The notes beneath the pieces are model-generated. The model was not told the origin of the DNA and searched no databases. It saw only the letters and a list, made by a program, of their open reading frames with translations. The translations under genes and the position numbers were made by a program. 64,000 nt of DNA, taken from Mycolicibacterium lacusdiani (GTDB lineage Bacteria; Actinomycetota; Actinomycetes; Mycobacteriales; Mycobacteriaceae). Each line of letters opens with the position of its first letter. The first letter of the stretch is position 1. Positions 1-7,981 of this stretch are shown one piece after another. Where the stretch lies: positions 124,001 to 188,000 of the forward strand of contig NZ_JAKCFC010000002.1 in assembly GCF_021916785.1 (NCBI RefSeq), given 5' to 3'.

Positions 1-130
1 CGAACTCTACAACTCCGGACAACTCAAACTCGACGAGCTGATCACCCGTGAGTACACCCTCGATGAGATCAATGAGGGCTACGACGACATGCGATCAGGC
101 CGCAACATCAGAGGACTCATCCGATTCTGA
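1..130 (+). CDS. NDMA-dependent (zinc, MDR) alcohol dehydrogenase, C-terminal 42 residues
   Basis: Partial gene entering from the left edge; reading begins at base 2 and ends at TGA 128-130. The visible tail (LITREYTLDEINEGYDDM, then RGLIRF) matches the C-terminus of zinc-dependent medium-chain dehydrogenases, in particular the actinobacterial N,N-dimethyl-4-nitrosoaniline-dependent group, which keep a tightly bound nicotinamide cofactor and oxidise alcohols or formaldehyde adducts in the cytosol. The catalytic and Rossmann regions lie outside the window, so the subfamily is inferred from the tail alone. Followed by 389 bases without a gene. Confidence 0.75.
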   Translation, partial: ELYNSGQLKLDELITREYTLDEINEGYDDMRSGRNIRGLIRF

Positions 131-519
131 TACAGGAGAACAATCCGGGGGCGGAAGGAGCTGCAGTTTGCACGCTCGGTGCAACGGTCGGACAGGTGTC
201 GTCGAGTGGCTTTCTCGCGTGCCGCCTCAGTGCGGAGCCAACGGGGTGAACATCGTGTATCCACAGCCGTACGCGGTCAGTGTGTTCGGCCGAGGATTCT
301 CGCAGTTACTGATCTTCGCGCCGCGACTGTCGATCCACACATGATGTCGAGGACCGTGAACACTCGATCTGGTCGGCGGACCGGTGGCACGCCGTCAAAG
401 CGTTGGAGTGTTCCGCGCCTGCTACCCGAGTTTCACGCCTGCGGTACTCGGGCAACCGCCTGGTGATGCGAACTCCTGCAGAGGTTTACAGTGCCAATAA
501 GATGCGCAAGGAGGCGGCT
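131..519. other. Gene-free interval upstream of the BtrH-like gene
   Basis: No convincing coding region. It contains an inverted repeat CCCGAGT (425-431) / ACTCGGG (446-452) about 70 bases before the next start codon, which could be an operator or a weak hairpin, and a strong ribosome binding site AAGGAGG at 508-514 belonging to the next gene. No recognisable RNA gene or promoter hexamers that I would defend. Confidence 0.4.
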
Positions 520-1605
520 ATGGCGAAAGTTCAGATTCCCTATCGGCATAGAATGGGAGGGCATTGCGGCTCCGGTGCGCTTCGTGACCTCAGTGAATGG
601 GCCGAACTCGGTTGGGGCACCGAGGCATTGAGTGAAGGACTGGTCTTCGCCCTCGGCGGAGCCCTAGACTTCTCGTACGTCCGATCTGCACAGTTGTTTC
701 CCCAGGTGTACCTGGTCGGACGAGGAAGCGACCTGGAGCGCGATTACCTCACCCGGGTCGGCGCCAACTTCGTCGTGCAATCCACCGATGACCCACACGA
801 GGGATGGGCATTTGTGACCGATGAAATCGACGAGGGCCGGCCGGTCATGGTGTGGGCGGACATCGGCGAACTTCCCTATCTGCGCGTCCGACTGCAGATG
901 AGCCGCCACGACATCGTCATCGTCGGATATGACGACGAACAACGCGTGGCCTACGTAGTCGACAATGACCGCGACACGACCCAACTGGTTCCCTATGACG
1001 CTCTACGGCGAGCACGTTCGTCAGTCGGGTTCCCTACGCCAACCCGACACACCACCTATCACGTCGACTGGCCGGACCAAATGCCCGACCTTCGTCCGAT
1101 TGCGGGCGCCGCGCTCGCTGCGAGCGCAGCGTTCATGCGAGGTGACGCCGCGGGCGCGCCGCTACTGCGCGTCGAGGCGGCTGACGTCGAATCATCGGGG
1201 TTGAACGGCGTGCATGACTTCGCCGCTGACTTGCGTCGTTGGCCAACGCTGTTCGACGACGATGCACTCGCCGCAGCACTGTTCGGCCTCGGAGCGTTCA
1301 TCGAGAAAGCCGGCACCGGTGGTGGACTCTTTCGTACGTTGCAGGCGCAGGGTTGCCAGAGCATCGCCGATCAACTTCATGACGCGGCCGCTGCCGACGC
1401 TGCTGCGGCGGCTAAACACGCTTCCGAGGCGTGGTCTGCGCTCGCGGCAGCTGCCACGAACGTCGATGCCCCGCTGCGAAGCAGGAGCCTAGCCACGGCC
1501 GATGTCGCCGCCATGATCCCGGAGGCAGAGGTGCGTCTCGTCGAAGCCCTCGAAAAAGCCAGTCGATCGGTCAGCGCCGTTGAGATCGACATCGAATCCA
1601 ACTGA
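520..1605 (+). CDS. BtrH N-terminal-domain protein (C39-like cysteine acyltransferase/peptidase fold)
   Basis: 361 aa. The start is ATG 520, chosen because AAGGAGG lies 5 bases upstream; the frame is open further upstream but without support. The N-terminal half looks like the BtrH N-terminal domain, a papain/C39-like fold: a Cys in GGHCGSGALRDL (Cys16), a His in SRHDIVIVGYDD (His130) and Asp148/150 in VVDND form a plausible triad. The C-terminal half is Ala-rich and helical, as in the domain that follows in this family. BtrH transfers an acyl side chain from a carrier protein in butirosin biosynthesis; here no carrier protein is visible, so substrate and reaction are unknown. It lies 10 bases before a transglutaminase-like gene and is probably co-transcribed with it. 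Confidence 0.7.
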   Translation: MAKVQIPYRHRMGGHCGSGALRDLSEWAELGWGTEALSEGLVFALGGALDFSYVRSAQLFPQVYLVGRGSDLERDYLTRVGANFVVQSTDDPHEGWAFVTDEIDEGRPVMVWADIGELPYLRVRLQMSRHDIVIVGYDDEQRVAYVVDNDRDTTQLVPYDALRRARSSVGFPTPTRHTTYHVDWPDQMPDLRPIAGAALAASAAFMRGDAAGAPLLRVEAADVESSGLNGVHDFAADLRRWPTLFDDDALAAALFGLGAFIEKAGTGGGLFRTLQAQGCQSIADQLHDAAAADAAAAAKHASEAWSALAAAATNVDAPLRSRSLATADVAAMIPEAEVRLVEALEKASRSVSAVEIDIESN

Positions 1606-1615
1606 AAGGCACTGT

Positions 1616-2278
1616 ATGAGCGAAATTCCGAGTGATTCCACGTTCTTAGAGACATCGGAATTCCTGGATTGGCAGCACGACGATGTTCAGCGTTTCACCG
1701 ACGAAGCGGTGGGTGACGCCCGTGCCCCTGTGGAGAAGGCAAGGTTGATCTTCGCCGCGGTGCGAGACAGGATTTGGTACGACCCCTACAGCACAGACGA
1801 CGACCCCGAGCATTATCGGGCGAGCTATGTAGCGACGGCGTCGAAAGCGTATTGCGTACCGAAGGCGGTGCTGCTGACCGCGGCAGCTCGCGCGGCAGGC
1901 ATTCCCGCCCGGCTGGGATTCGCAGATGTGCGGAATCATCTGCAGACCCCCACGTTGCGTGCCCGGATGGGGGGCACCGACTTATTCGTTTACCACGGAT
2001 ACAGCGAACTACGACTCAACGACCGTTGGGTGAAGGCGACGCCGGCGTTCAACGCCGAACTCTGCGCGCGATTCGGTGTACCTCCGATCGACTTCGACGG
2101 CCACAGCGATGCGCTTCTTCATGCCCACGACGGCGAGGGAAGCAAACACATGGAGTATCTCAACGACCGCGGCTGGTACCACGACCTCCCCTTTACTGAC
2201 ATCGTCACCGAGTTGCATAACCGGTACGGGCCGCTCATGCAAAAGTCCGCCCCCGAGCGCGACGCCTTTTCGCAGTGA
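1616..2278 (+). CDS. Transglutaminase-like (papain-fold) protein
   Basis: 220 aa, start ATG 1616 with GAAAGG about 7 bases upstream. It has the transglutaminase-superfamily pattern: nucleophile Cys80 in SKAYCVPKA, the downstream signature AGIPARLGFADV, and His127 in YHGYSELRLNDRW. The third position, usually Asp in a DPT motif, reads KATPAFN, as in some bacterial members, so hydrolytic or acyl-transfer activity is possible but not assured. No signal peptide, so cytosolic. It is the second gene of a two-gene unit with the BtrH-like protein; two cysteine acyl-transfer folds side by side suggest a shared amide or thioester substrate, which is inference. Confidence 0.75.
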   Translation: MSEIPSDSTFLETSEFLDWQHDDVQRFTDEAVGDARAPVEKARLIFAAVRDRIWYDPYSTDDDPEHYRASYVATASKAYCVPKAVLLTAAARAAGIPARLGFADVRNHLQTPTLRARMGGTDLFVYHGYSELRLNDRWVKATPAFNAELCARFGVPPIDFDGHSDALLHAHDGEGSKHMEYLNDRGWYHDLPFTDIVTELHNRYGPLMQKSAPERDAFSQ

Positions 2279-2459
2279 GGGTCTATGACGAAATCGCGAT
2301 ACACCGAAACACGGTCAGTGCGATTTGGTCGACGATAGGCGCTCTCGCATCTACGCGCATGGCCGGCGCCGCCACCAATGTGAGTCCATGGTGACGACTG
2401 TAATTTGTTCTGGTGGTTAGGAGTTCCATATCGACGAGCAAGCGAATGAAGATTCGGCA

Positions 2460-2999
2460 GTGGCGTGGTGGCACGATTTCAAGAGTCGTGCAGTTGTCGA
2501 GGATGGCGACGATCTCCAGCAGCACCACCCGTGGTGCCTAGGCTGCGGCAAAGACAATCCACACGGTCATGGCCTGCGAGCGCGTCGGCGTGGCAACGGG
2601 GTGATTGCCAGGCATGTCTTCGATGGCCGACATCGCGGCGCACCCGGGATCGCGCATGGCGGCGCGGTCATTACAGTTCTCGACGACATGGTGGGGATGC
2701 TGCTCTACGTCGTCGGTGAGATGGCCGTCACCCGCAAACTGAACACCGATTTCTTTGCGCCGGTGCTGCTTCATACGCCGTATTTGGTCGGCGCGGACCT
2801 CGTGTCTCGGACCGGCCGAAGACTCGAAGTCAGGGCAGAACTGAGGGAGGAAACCACCCAGAAGCTAGTGGCCTCCGCGGACGGGTTATTCGTGGTCGTT
2901 ACGCTTGCGCACTTCACCGATGCCGCGGGCAAGGCCTCTCCGGCACGCAATGGGGAAAACGACGACTCGCGCGAGGCGATGGGAAACCGTCATCCTTGA
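2460..2999 (+). CDS. PaaI-family hotdog-fold thioesterase (first of two paralogs)
   Basis: 179 aa, start GTG 2460; the frame closes at a TAG 2418-2420 and has no other start. The HPWCLGCGKDNPHG motif near residues 23-36 and GIAHGGAVITVLDDMVG near 64-80 are those of 4HBT/PaaI acyl-CoA thioesterases, which hydrolyse acyl-CoA intermediates in the cytosol. A second copy with the same layout lies at 6140-6655 (MGCGPDNPHG and GLAHGGAIAAACDDVLG). The intergenic DNA on both sides (2279-2459 and 3000-3238) holds no gene. The likely role is release of an acyl-CoA product of the neighbouring catabolic genes; the substrate is unknown. Confidence 0.75.
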   Translation: MAWWHDFKSRAVVEDGDDLQQHHPWCLGCGKDNPHGHGLRARRRGNGVIARHVFDGRHRGAPGIAHGGAVITVLDDMVGMLLYVVGEMAVTRKLNTDFFAPVLLHTPYLVGADLVSRTGRRLEVRAELREETTQKLVASADGLFVVVTLAHFTDAAGKASPARNGENDDSREAMGNRHP

Positions 3000-3238
3000 T
3001 GGCGGTGGTCTTTTCGAAGAAGGAACAGCGCACTTAGCACTGCCCGCCTAGCCGAGCCGAGATAGGCATCATTTCTCACGGTTGGTATCGCACGCCAGAT
3101 GAGGAGATGTCTGAACGGCTTTGTTCCCCCGGACTTTGGCGGGTCAGTGAGAGATTCGTGTGACCATGATGACCTCCTACCGTGACGAGAAACGAGCATT
3201 TAGACTGCGAGTCTGAACTCAGTGAACTGGATAGGCCG

Positions 3239-3835
3239 ATGCACGATACTCCATCTCAAATATGTGACCGTCATCCCGCCTCGGCGGACTTGTCCGCCGA
3301 AAAGGGGCCCAACGACTCGAATTTCGAAGACGTCGCCGCGGTGACCGGCGTCCCGGAGGCGACGCTGTACTACTACTTCGCCGGCAAAGAAGACATCCTT
3401 GCCTTCCTGCTCGAAGACCTCCTCAAGGACATCTCCGATGCCGTGACCACGATCGTGCACACCGACGGCTCCGGTGCCGAACGCCTCGAACTCGTCATCC
3501 GCGCACAACTGCGGGCAATGGCGCAGCGGCCAGCCGTTTGCCGTGCACTCATCGGCGAACTGGGACGAGCGGCCCGCATGCCGGCCATCGCCGAGATGAT
3601 CAATACCGCCTACCAACAACCCGTCGAGACCCTGCTCGTCGAAGGAGCCCGCGACGGATCCCTCGTCGCCCAGCCTGATGCACGATCGACGTCCATTGCG
3701 CTGTTCGGTGCGGTCACCATCAACGCACTCATGTATCTGGTGACGGGGAACCACCTCGACGAGACGGTGGTCGCCAGCACCCTCAGCGCCGTCATGTTGG
3801 ACGGCCTGCGCCCGCGCACAGGAGACCAGTCATGA
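3239..3835 (+). CDS. TetR-family regulator with atypical N-terminus
   Basis: 198 aa from ATG 3239; GTG 3182 in the same frame would add 19 residues and I cannot decide from the weak ribosome binding sites. The recognition part of the HTH is clear (EDVAAVTGVPEATLYYYFAGKEDILAFL split over helices 2-3), but the first helix, normally like ILDAAxxLFAEKG, reads DRHPASADLSAEKG, so DNA binding could be altered. The C-terminal ligand domain looks normal. Its stop overlaps the start of the LLM oxidoreductase (ATGA), so the two are translationally coupled and the regulator probably controls that operon. Confidence 0.7.
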   Translation: MHDTPSQICDRHPASADLSAEKGPNDSNFEDVAAVTGVPEATLYYYFAGKEDILAFLLEDLLKDISDAVTTIVHTDGSGAERLELVIRAQLRAMAQRPAVCRALIGELGRAARMPAIAEMINTAYQQPVETLLVEGARDGSLVAQPDARSTSIALFGAVTINALMYLVTGNHLDETVVASTLSAVMLDGLRPRTGDQS

Positions 3836-4881
3836 GCACCTACGGCCTGTCGGTTCTCGGCGCGGATTTGAAGTCACTGGCCCAGACCGCCCAGGCCGCC
3901 GACGCGGCCGGGTTCGACGCCGTATGGGCCTCGGAGTTCTACTCCCGGTCCGGATCGATCTCCATGGCCGCGATGGCCAACAGCACACAGAACTGCCGGA
4001 TCGGTTCCTCCATTCTCTACGGCGTCGGCCGAAGCCCGCTGGTGCTGGCCACCGAGGCGCGTGATCTCGACGAACTCTCCGAAGGACGGCTGGTGCTCGG
4101 CATCGGCAACGGCACCAAACGGATGATGAGCGACTGGCACGGCGTGCCCGACACTTCCGCACCCGCGCTGCGGATGGAAGAACTCGTGATGCTGCTGCGC
4201 CGGATCTGGAACCTGCATGAAGGCCCCATCCATCACGAGGGCCGTTTCTACAGAATGAATCTCACCCCGACCGGCGACGTGGGACCCCCCAGCCGGCCGA
4301 TCCCGATCGTCACTGCCGGTGTCCGGGCCCGGATGTGCGAGGCGGCGGGGCGGGTGGCCGACGGCCTGGCCGGACATCCCCTGTTCACGACCACCTACGT
4401 CGAGGAGATCGTCCGGCCCGCTATCGCCCGGGGTGCCGCGCACACGGGCCGCGACCCCAATGACGTGGAAATCATTTCCATGGTGATGTGCGCCATCCAC
4501 GACGACGCCGAGGTTGCCAGACGCGAACTGGCGCAGCAGATTGCGTTCTACTCCTCGGTCAAATCGTACGAGACGGTACTCGATGTGAACGGATTCGCCA
4601 GCGAGGGCCGAACCATCCGGGAAGCATTCGCCCAGCGCGATTTCCCGGCGATGTTCGCCGCGGTGTCGGAGGAGATGATCGACACCATGGGCGTCGCCGG
4701 GACGGCACACCACGTCCGAGAACAACTGAGACGCTACGACGGCGTCCTCGACCACATCATGCTGTATTCACCATCGGTTGGCATCGCTCCGGAGCGCGTG
4801 CAGCAAAACCTCGACAGCATCATCCGGGAATGTTCGCCCCCCTCAATGTCGCCAGGGCAGTCCGGTCCACGTTCAACCTGA
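3832..4881 (+). CDS. LLM-class flavin/F420-dependent oxidoreductase
   Basis: 349 aa, start ATG 3832 in an ATGA overlap with the TetR gene. The luciferase-like monooxygenase fold is shown by AAGFDAVWASEFYSRSG near residue 27, the LSEGRLVLGIGNGTKR strand-turn near 82-97, and RPIPIVTAGVRARMCEAAG further on. Mycobacteria have dozens of these; most use coenzyme F420, some FMN. Reaction and substrate cannot be read from sequence. Co-transcription with the TetR regulator suggests an inducible xenobiotic or lipid oxidation step in the cytosol. Confidence 0.8.
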   Translation: MSTYGLSVLGADLKSLAQTAQAADAAGFDAVWASEFYSRSGSISMAAMANSTQNCRIGSSILYGVGRSPLVLATEARDLDELSEGRLVLGIGNGTKRMMSDWHGVPDTSAPALRMEELVMLLRRIWNLHEGPIHHEGRFYRMNLTPTGDVGPPSRPIPIVTAGVRARMCEAAGRVADGLAGHPLFTTTYVEEIVRPAIARGAAHTGRDPNDVEIISMVMCAIHDDAEVARRELAQQIAFYSSVKSYETVLDVNGFASEGRTIREAFAQRDFPAMFAAVSEEMIDTMGVAGTAHHVREQLRRYDGVLDHIMLYSPSVGIAPERVQQNLDSIIRECSPPSMSPGQSGPRST

Positions 4882-4956
4882 TCCACGCATTGCTGCCGAA
4901 GCCCGACCCGTCCCCACGTCCGCATCCGCCTTCAGCGTCTGGCGCGTCGACCGTGC

Positions 4957-5394
4957 CTATGGTTGCGCGCCGCTGTTGACGATGTCCGCGTCATCGTTGT
5001 CGGGGAGGTCATGGCGGACCACGCGTAACCGGCCCCGAGGCAGGCACGCCATGTAGCCGTGGCGCATGCCATAGAGCTCCCACGCTGTCTGTTCCGCGTC
5101 GGGGTCGACATCGATGCGGTGCCCGCGCGAGAAGCTCAGGTGTAGCCCTCCATCGTCGCTGGACCAGGCCTGCGTGCACACCGCGCCAGCGAGGTTTAGC
5201 AGTGGACGTTCGTGGGTGGCGATCCTGAGGGGGTCGATCCGCACCGCCTCGACGGGGTAGGTGCCGACGGCAGGCAGGGTCAACAACAGGGGGCAGGAGA
5301 TGACGATTTCGTTGTAGTCATCGAAGTCCAAAACCAGGCCATCTCGCACCGAGAGGCGCTGCACGACGAGGTTCTCGATCCACTGGGTGTACAT
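4957..5394 (-). CDS. DUF6188-like hypothetical protein
   Basis: 145 aa, start ATG at 5394 (complement), chosen because AAAGAGA lies 6 bases upstream; the longer frame to 5445 lacks this. The sequence is a compact beta-rich protein (LVLDFDDYNEIVISCPLLL, then WELYGMRHGYMACLPRGRLRVV) of the sort grouped as DUF6188 in mycobacteria. No signal peptide, membrane segment or catalytic motif. It is preceded by a 17-bp palindrome containing a -10-like hexamer directly after the stop of the KstR-like regulator, so it is a likely target of that regulator. Function unknown. Confidence 0.6.
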   Translation of the reverse strand: MYTQWIENLVVQRLSVRDGLVLDFDDYNEIVISCPLLLTLPAVGTYPVEAVRIDPLRIATHERPLLNLAGAVCTQAWSSDDGGLHLSFSRGHRIDVDPDAEQTAWELYGMRHGYMACLPRGRLRVVRHDLPDNDDADIVNSGAQP

Positions 5395-5454
5395 GGCAAT
5401 CTCTTTCGACGCATCGTTGAGCCGTATCTCAAAAGAGTACTGCAAGTAGCGCTG

Positions 5455-5471
5455 CGATACTATAAGTATCG
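5455..5471 (-). promoter_or_regulatory. Palindromic operator overlapping a -10 box
   Basis: A perfect inverted repeat CGATACT-N3-AGTATCG. Read on the minus strand it is CGATACTTATAGTATCG, containing TATAGT as a candidate -10 for the DUF6188-like gene 60 bases downstream. It begins one base past the stop codon of the KstR-like gene. Length and symmetry fit a TetR-family operator; binding by the neighbouring regulator is inference. Confidence 0.55.
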
Positions 5472-6143
5472 TTAATGTTCCGCGCTGATCGTAAAGACGC
5501 TGGTTACGACACGCCTGGTCGCGCGGTCGATACGGTCGCGGGTATCGGCAGCTGACGCGCGGTGGCCGCTGAAGGTCACGAGGTTGGCCAACCAGATGTC
5601 GGAGATGACCCCCGCGACGTGCAGATTGGTGGGGGTGGGCTCGCCCCCCTTGAGCGTGCGCGCCAGCAGGACCTGGATCTCGGCGGCGGCACGGTCGAGT
5701 TCCGCGGCGGCACTGGTGTCTGCGATGGCGAAGGCCCGTGTCATGGCTGCTGTCAGCGAGGGATTGCTCTGCCAGCGGTCGTGGAGATGTCCGGTTAGGC
5801 GTTCGAGCCGTTCCAGCGGTGTGCCGTCAACGCTCGCCCAGTCGAAGGCTGAGTCCAGTCGACGGAACTCACGTGTCAGCCCTGCGACCAGCAAGTGGGT
5901 TTTCGCCGGGTAGTAGCGGTAGAGCGTGCCGACCGCGATGCCGACCCGCGCGGCGACCGCCCGCATTTGGACTGCCTCGTAACCACCCGACGCGGCAACC
6001 GATAGTGCCGCATCCAGGATCATTTCCCGGCGCCGTGCGGAGGCGCGGGAACGCGGCGCTACGGCGCTCCGCTTATCGACAGCGACTGGATCGTCTCCCG
6101 ACGGCCGGGCTCCGCTGTGGCTGCGTGTCTGGGGGAGGGTCAT
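5472..6143 (-). CDS. TetR-family regulator, KstR-like
   Basis: 223 aa. HTH at about residues 40-85 (ILDAALSVAASGGYEAVQ, then MRAVAARVGIAVGTLYRYYPAKTHLLV). The block VGTLYRYYPAKTHLLVAGL with REFRRLD and the C-terminal SDIWLANLVTF closely resemble KstR, the steroid-catabolism repressor of mycobacteria whose ligand is a cholesterol-derived CoA thioester. It is probably a paralog rather than KstR itself, since the KstR neighbourhood is absent. The start ATG overlaps the stop of the upstream thioesterase (ATGA), which makes them one operon and fits an acyl-CoA-responsive switch. Confidence 0.75.
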   Translation of the reverse strand: MTLPQTRSHSGARPSGDDPVAVDKRSAVAPRSRASARRREMILDAALSVAASGGYEAVQMRAVAARVGIAVGTLYRYYPAKTHLLVAGLTREFRRLDSAFDWASVDGTPLERLERLTGHLHDRWQSNPSLTAAMTRAFAIADTSAAAELDRAAAEIQVLLARTLKGGEPTPTNLHVAGVISDIWLANLVTFSGHRASAADTRDRIDRATRRVVTSVFTISAEH

Positions 6144-6655
6144 GATGGCCCGTCGCCGAGGCCACCCCGGCGCGAGAAGTGCTCTAGAAGTTGAGCGAAA
6201 GCGCTGACATCGCCGTGTGCGGCGAAGTGCTCAGGGCTGACTGCGACGAACACTGCATTGGCGGTGAAGTGGGCGATCCCACCCTCACCCGTACCTGTCG
6301 CCGTGACATGCAACGCCCGTCCTTCATGAGAGACGATGTAAGCAGTAATCCGGTGGGGCCGATGGAGCGGCACCGGCCGTAGATACTCCAAAGTGAGCGT
6401 GCGCGTCACTGCCGGGGTGCCGGCGATCCACAACGTGAAGCCCAGGACGTCATCACACGCGGCAGCGATTGCGCCGCCGTGAGCCAGCCCCGGTGCTCCG
6501 ACATGGCGCTCGTCGAACGTCACATCGGTGTACACCGCGTCGCCGCTGCGATGCACCACCAACTGCAGTCCGTGGGGGTTGTCCGGGCCGCAACCCATGC
6601 ACGTCGTGGTGTGCGAGGGCAGCCGCTCTGGCGGCAACACGCCTTCGGGCACCAT
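6140..6655 (-). CDS. PaaI-family hotdog thioesterase (second paralog)
   Basis: 171 aa from ATG 6655, preferred over ATG 6724 because GGAG lies 5 bases upstream and it leaves a 99-bp divergent promoter region to the next TetR gene. Motifs: CMGCGPDNPHGLQL near residues 18-31 and GLAHGGAIAAACDDVLGF near 60-77, as in acyl-CoA thioesterases of the PaaI group. The layout matches the thioesterase at 2460-2999. It forms an ATGA-coupled pair with the KstR-like regulator, so its expression and its acyl-CoA product are probably tied to that regulator's ligand. Confidence 0.75.
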   Translation of the reverse strand: MVPEGVLPPERLPSHTTTCMGCGPDNPHGLQLVVHRSGDAVYTDVTFDERHVGAPGLAHGGAIAAACDDVLGFTLWIAGTPAVTRTLTLEYLRPVPLHRPHRITAYIVSHEGRALHVTATGTGEGGIAHFTANAVFVAVSPEHFAAHGDVSAFAQLLEHFSRRGGLGDGPS

Positions 6656-6754
6656 CACGCTCCAATACGGTCGGTTTCGCTCCGCTACCGTTAGTACCAC
6701 ACTGCTAGACTGCCGTGACAGCATCGCGTGAAGATCGACCGCCGAGGTGAATGA

Positions 6755-7441
6755 GTGAGCGACAGTCAGTCAGTGCCAGTCCCTGACGACGACGTGGACC
6801 CTCGGCTCATCCGGTCACGCACCCGGCTGCTGGATGCCGCGGCAACGCTATTGAGCACCGGTGGGGTGGAAGCAGTCACCATTGATGCCGTCACCAAGGC
6901 GTCCAAAGTGGCCAGAACAACGCTGTACCGGCATTTTCAGAGTTCTTCGCATCTACTCGCAGCCACGTTCGAACGCCTACTTCCACAGGTGACGACTCCG
7001 GTACCGACCAATGGACCCATCCGCGACCAGCTGCTCGAATTGCTCAGCCGCCAAGCCGCCCTGTTCAACGACGCGCCGCTGCATGTCACGACACTCGCGT
7101 GGCTCTCGCTAGGACCCACCGGCTCCAGCAACGAAGTGGATGAGCGCCACACATCCGGGGCGCTACGGACCCGAGTCGTTAACCAATACCGACAGCCGTT
7201 TGACGCCATACTCACCAGCCCGAGAGCGCAGGCCGAACTCGCACATTGCGACCGGGAACTGGCGATCTGTCAGCTCGTCGGGCCACTCGCCTTCGCCCGG
7301 ATGACCGGGATTCGCACCATCACACACGACGACTGCGCGAACCTGGTCGATGACTTTCTCGCCGCCCACCGCAAGACCGACGGCGACGCCAGCACGGGGG
7401 CGAATCCGCCACCAAGAGGACGGGCCGCCCCGCGGGCCTAG
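6755..7441 (+). CDS. TetR-family transcriptional regulator
   Basis: 228 aa, start GTG 6755 with AGGTGA 5-6 bases upstream. N-terminal HTH at roughly residues 20-66 (TRLLDAAATLLSTGGVEAVT, KVARTTLYRHFQSSSHLL). The C-terminal domain is of the type seen in many mycobacterial TetR proteins of unknown ligand. Transcribed divergently from the thioesterase/KstR-like pair, sharing the 6656-6754 intergenic region, so it may control that pair as well as itself. The last about 25 residues are Pro/Arg-rich and probably disordered. Confidence 0.8.
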   Translation: MSDSQSVPVPDDDVDPRLIRSRTRLLDAAATLLSTGGVEAVTIDAVTKASKVARTTLYRHFQSSSHLLAATFERLLPQVTTPVPTNGPIRDQLLELLSRQAALFNDAPLHVTTLAWLSLGPTGSSNEVDERHTSGALRTRVVNQYRQPFDAILTSPRAQAELAHCDRELAICQLVGPLAFARMTGIRTITHDDCANLVDDFLAAHRKTDGDASTGANPPPRGRAAPRA

Positions 7442-7981
7442 CTCACTAGCCACAACGGAATCCACACCTCCCAGCCGGCTGTGCCTCGTGCTGTTTTACC
7501 TTCGCTCTAGGGGCGTCCGCGATGTTAGCGGAGAAATGCTCGTGTCATCCCGAACGCCGATGCACCCTGGGCCGCATCAGGCTTCGCAATCACTTCCACT
7601 CCCGCAATGCCACGCACACCACGTCAGCGTCCGAACGGACCTTGCCAACGCGTCGCCCCGCCGTCCGCGACTCGTCTCGGCGAACCCCACATGCGTCGCG
7701 CCCCGGCGACGCGGAGCGTCTGCGCCACGACCCATGTGGCGAATATCGTCCGTCGATATGTGAGCGTGGTAGCCCCGAAATGCAAGAGGTGTGTGGATCT
7801 CGTCGTTGAGCACGTCGGGGAGACGCTCCGAGCAGAGGCATGGCATGCAGGGTTAGTCGGCTGGAACGCTGAACTAAGTCGACAGGCTCGGGGGAGTGAA
7901 GATGCGGAGTACGGACGTTCGTCATCGCGAATGTGGCTCTGGTCGTGGACCGATTCGTCCGCACGTTTCTATGTTCTCGGT
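7442..7981. other. Gene-free interval at the left side of the integrative element
   Basis: 540 bases with no ORF I would call a gene: the frames present lack ribosome binding sites and protein-like composition. The left end of the element probably lies here. I looked for a second copy of the tRNA-Pro 3' end and found none longer than an imperfect 12-mer. Confidence 0.35.

Noticed and set aside
7551..7576. TCATCCCGAACG in the left gap resembles TCGTCCCGAACG of the tRNA-Pro anticodon loop and was considered as the missing att
   Set aside because: Only 11 of 12 bases match and flanks do not; about that level is expected by chance when 74 tRNA bases are compared with 540 bases.
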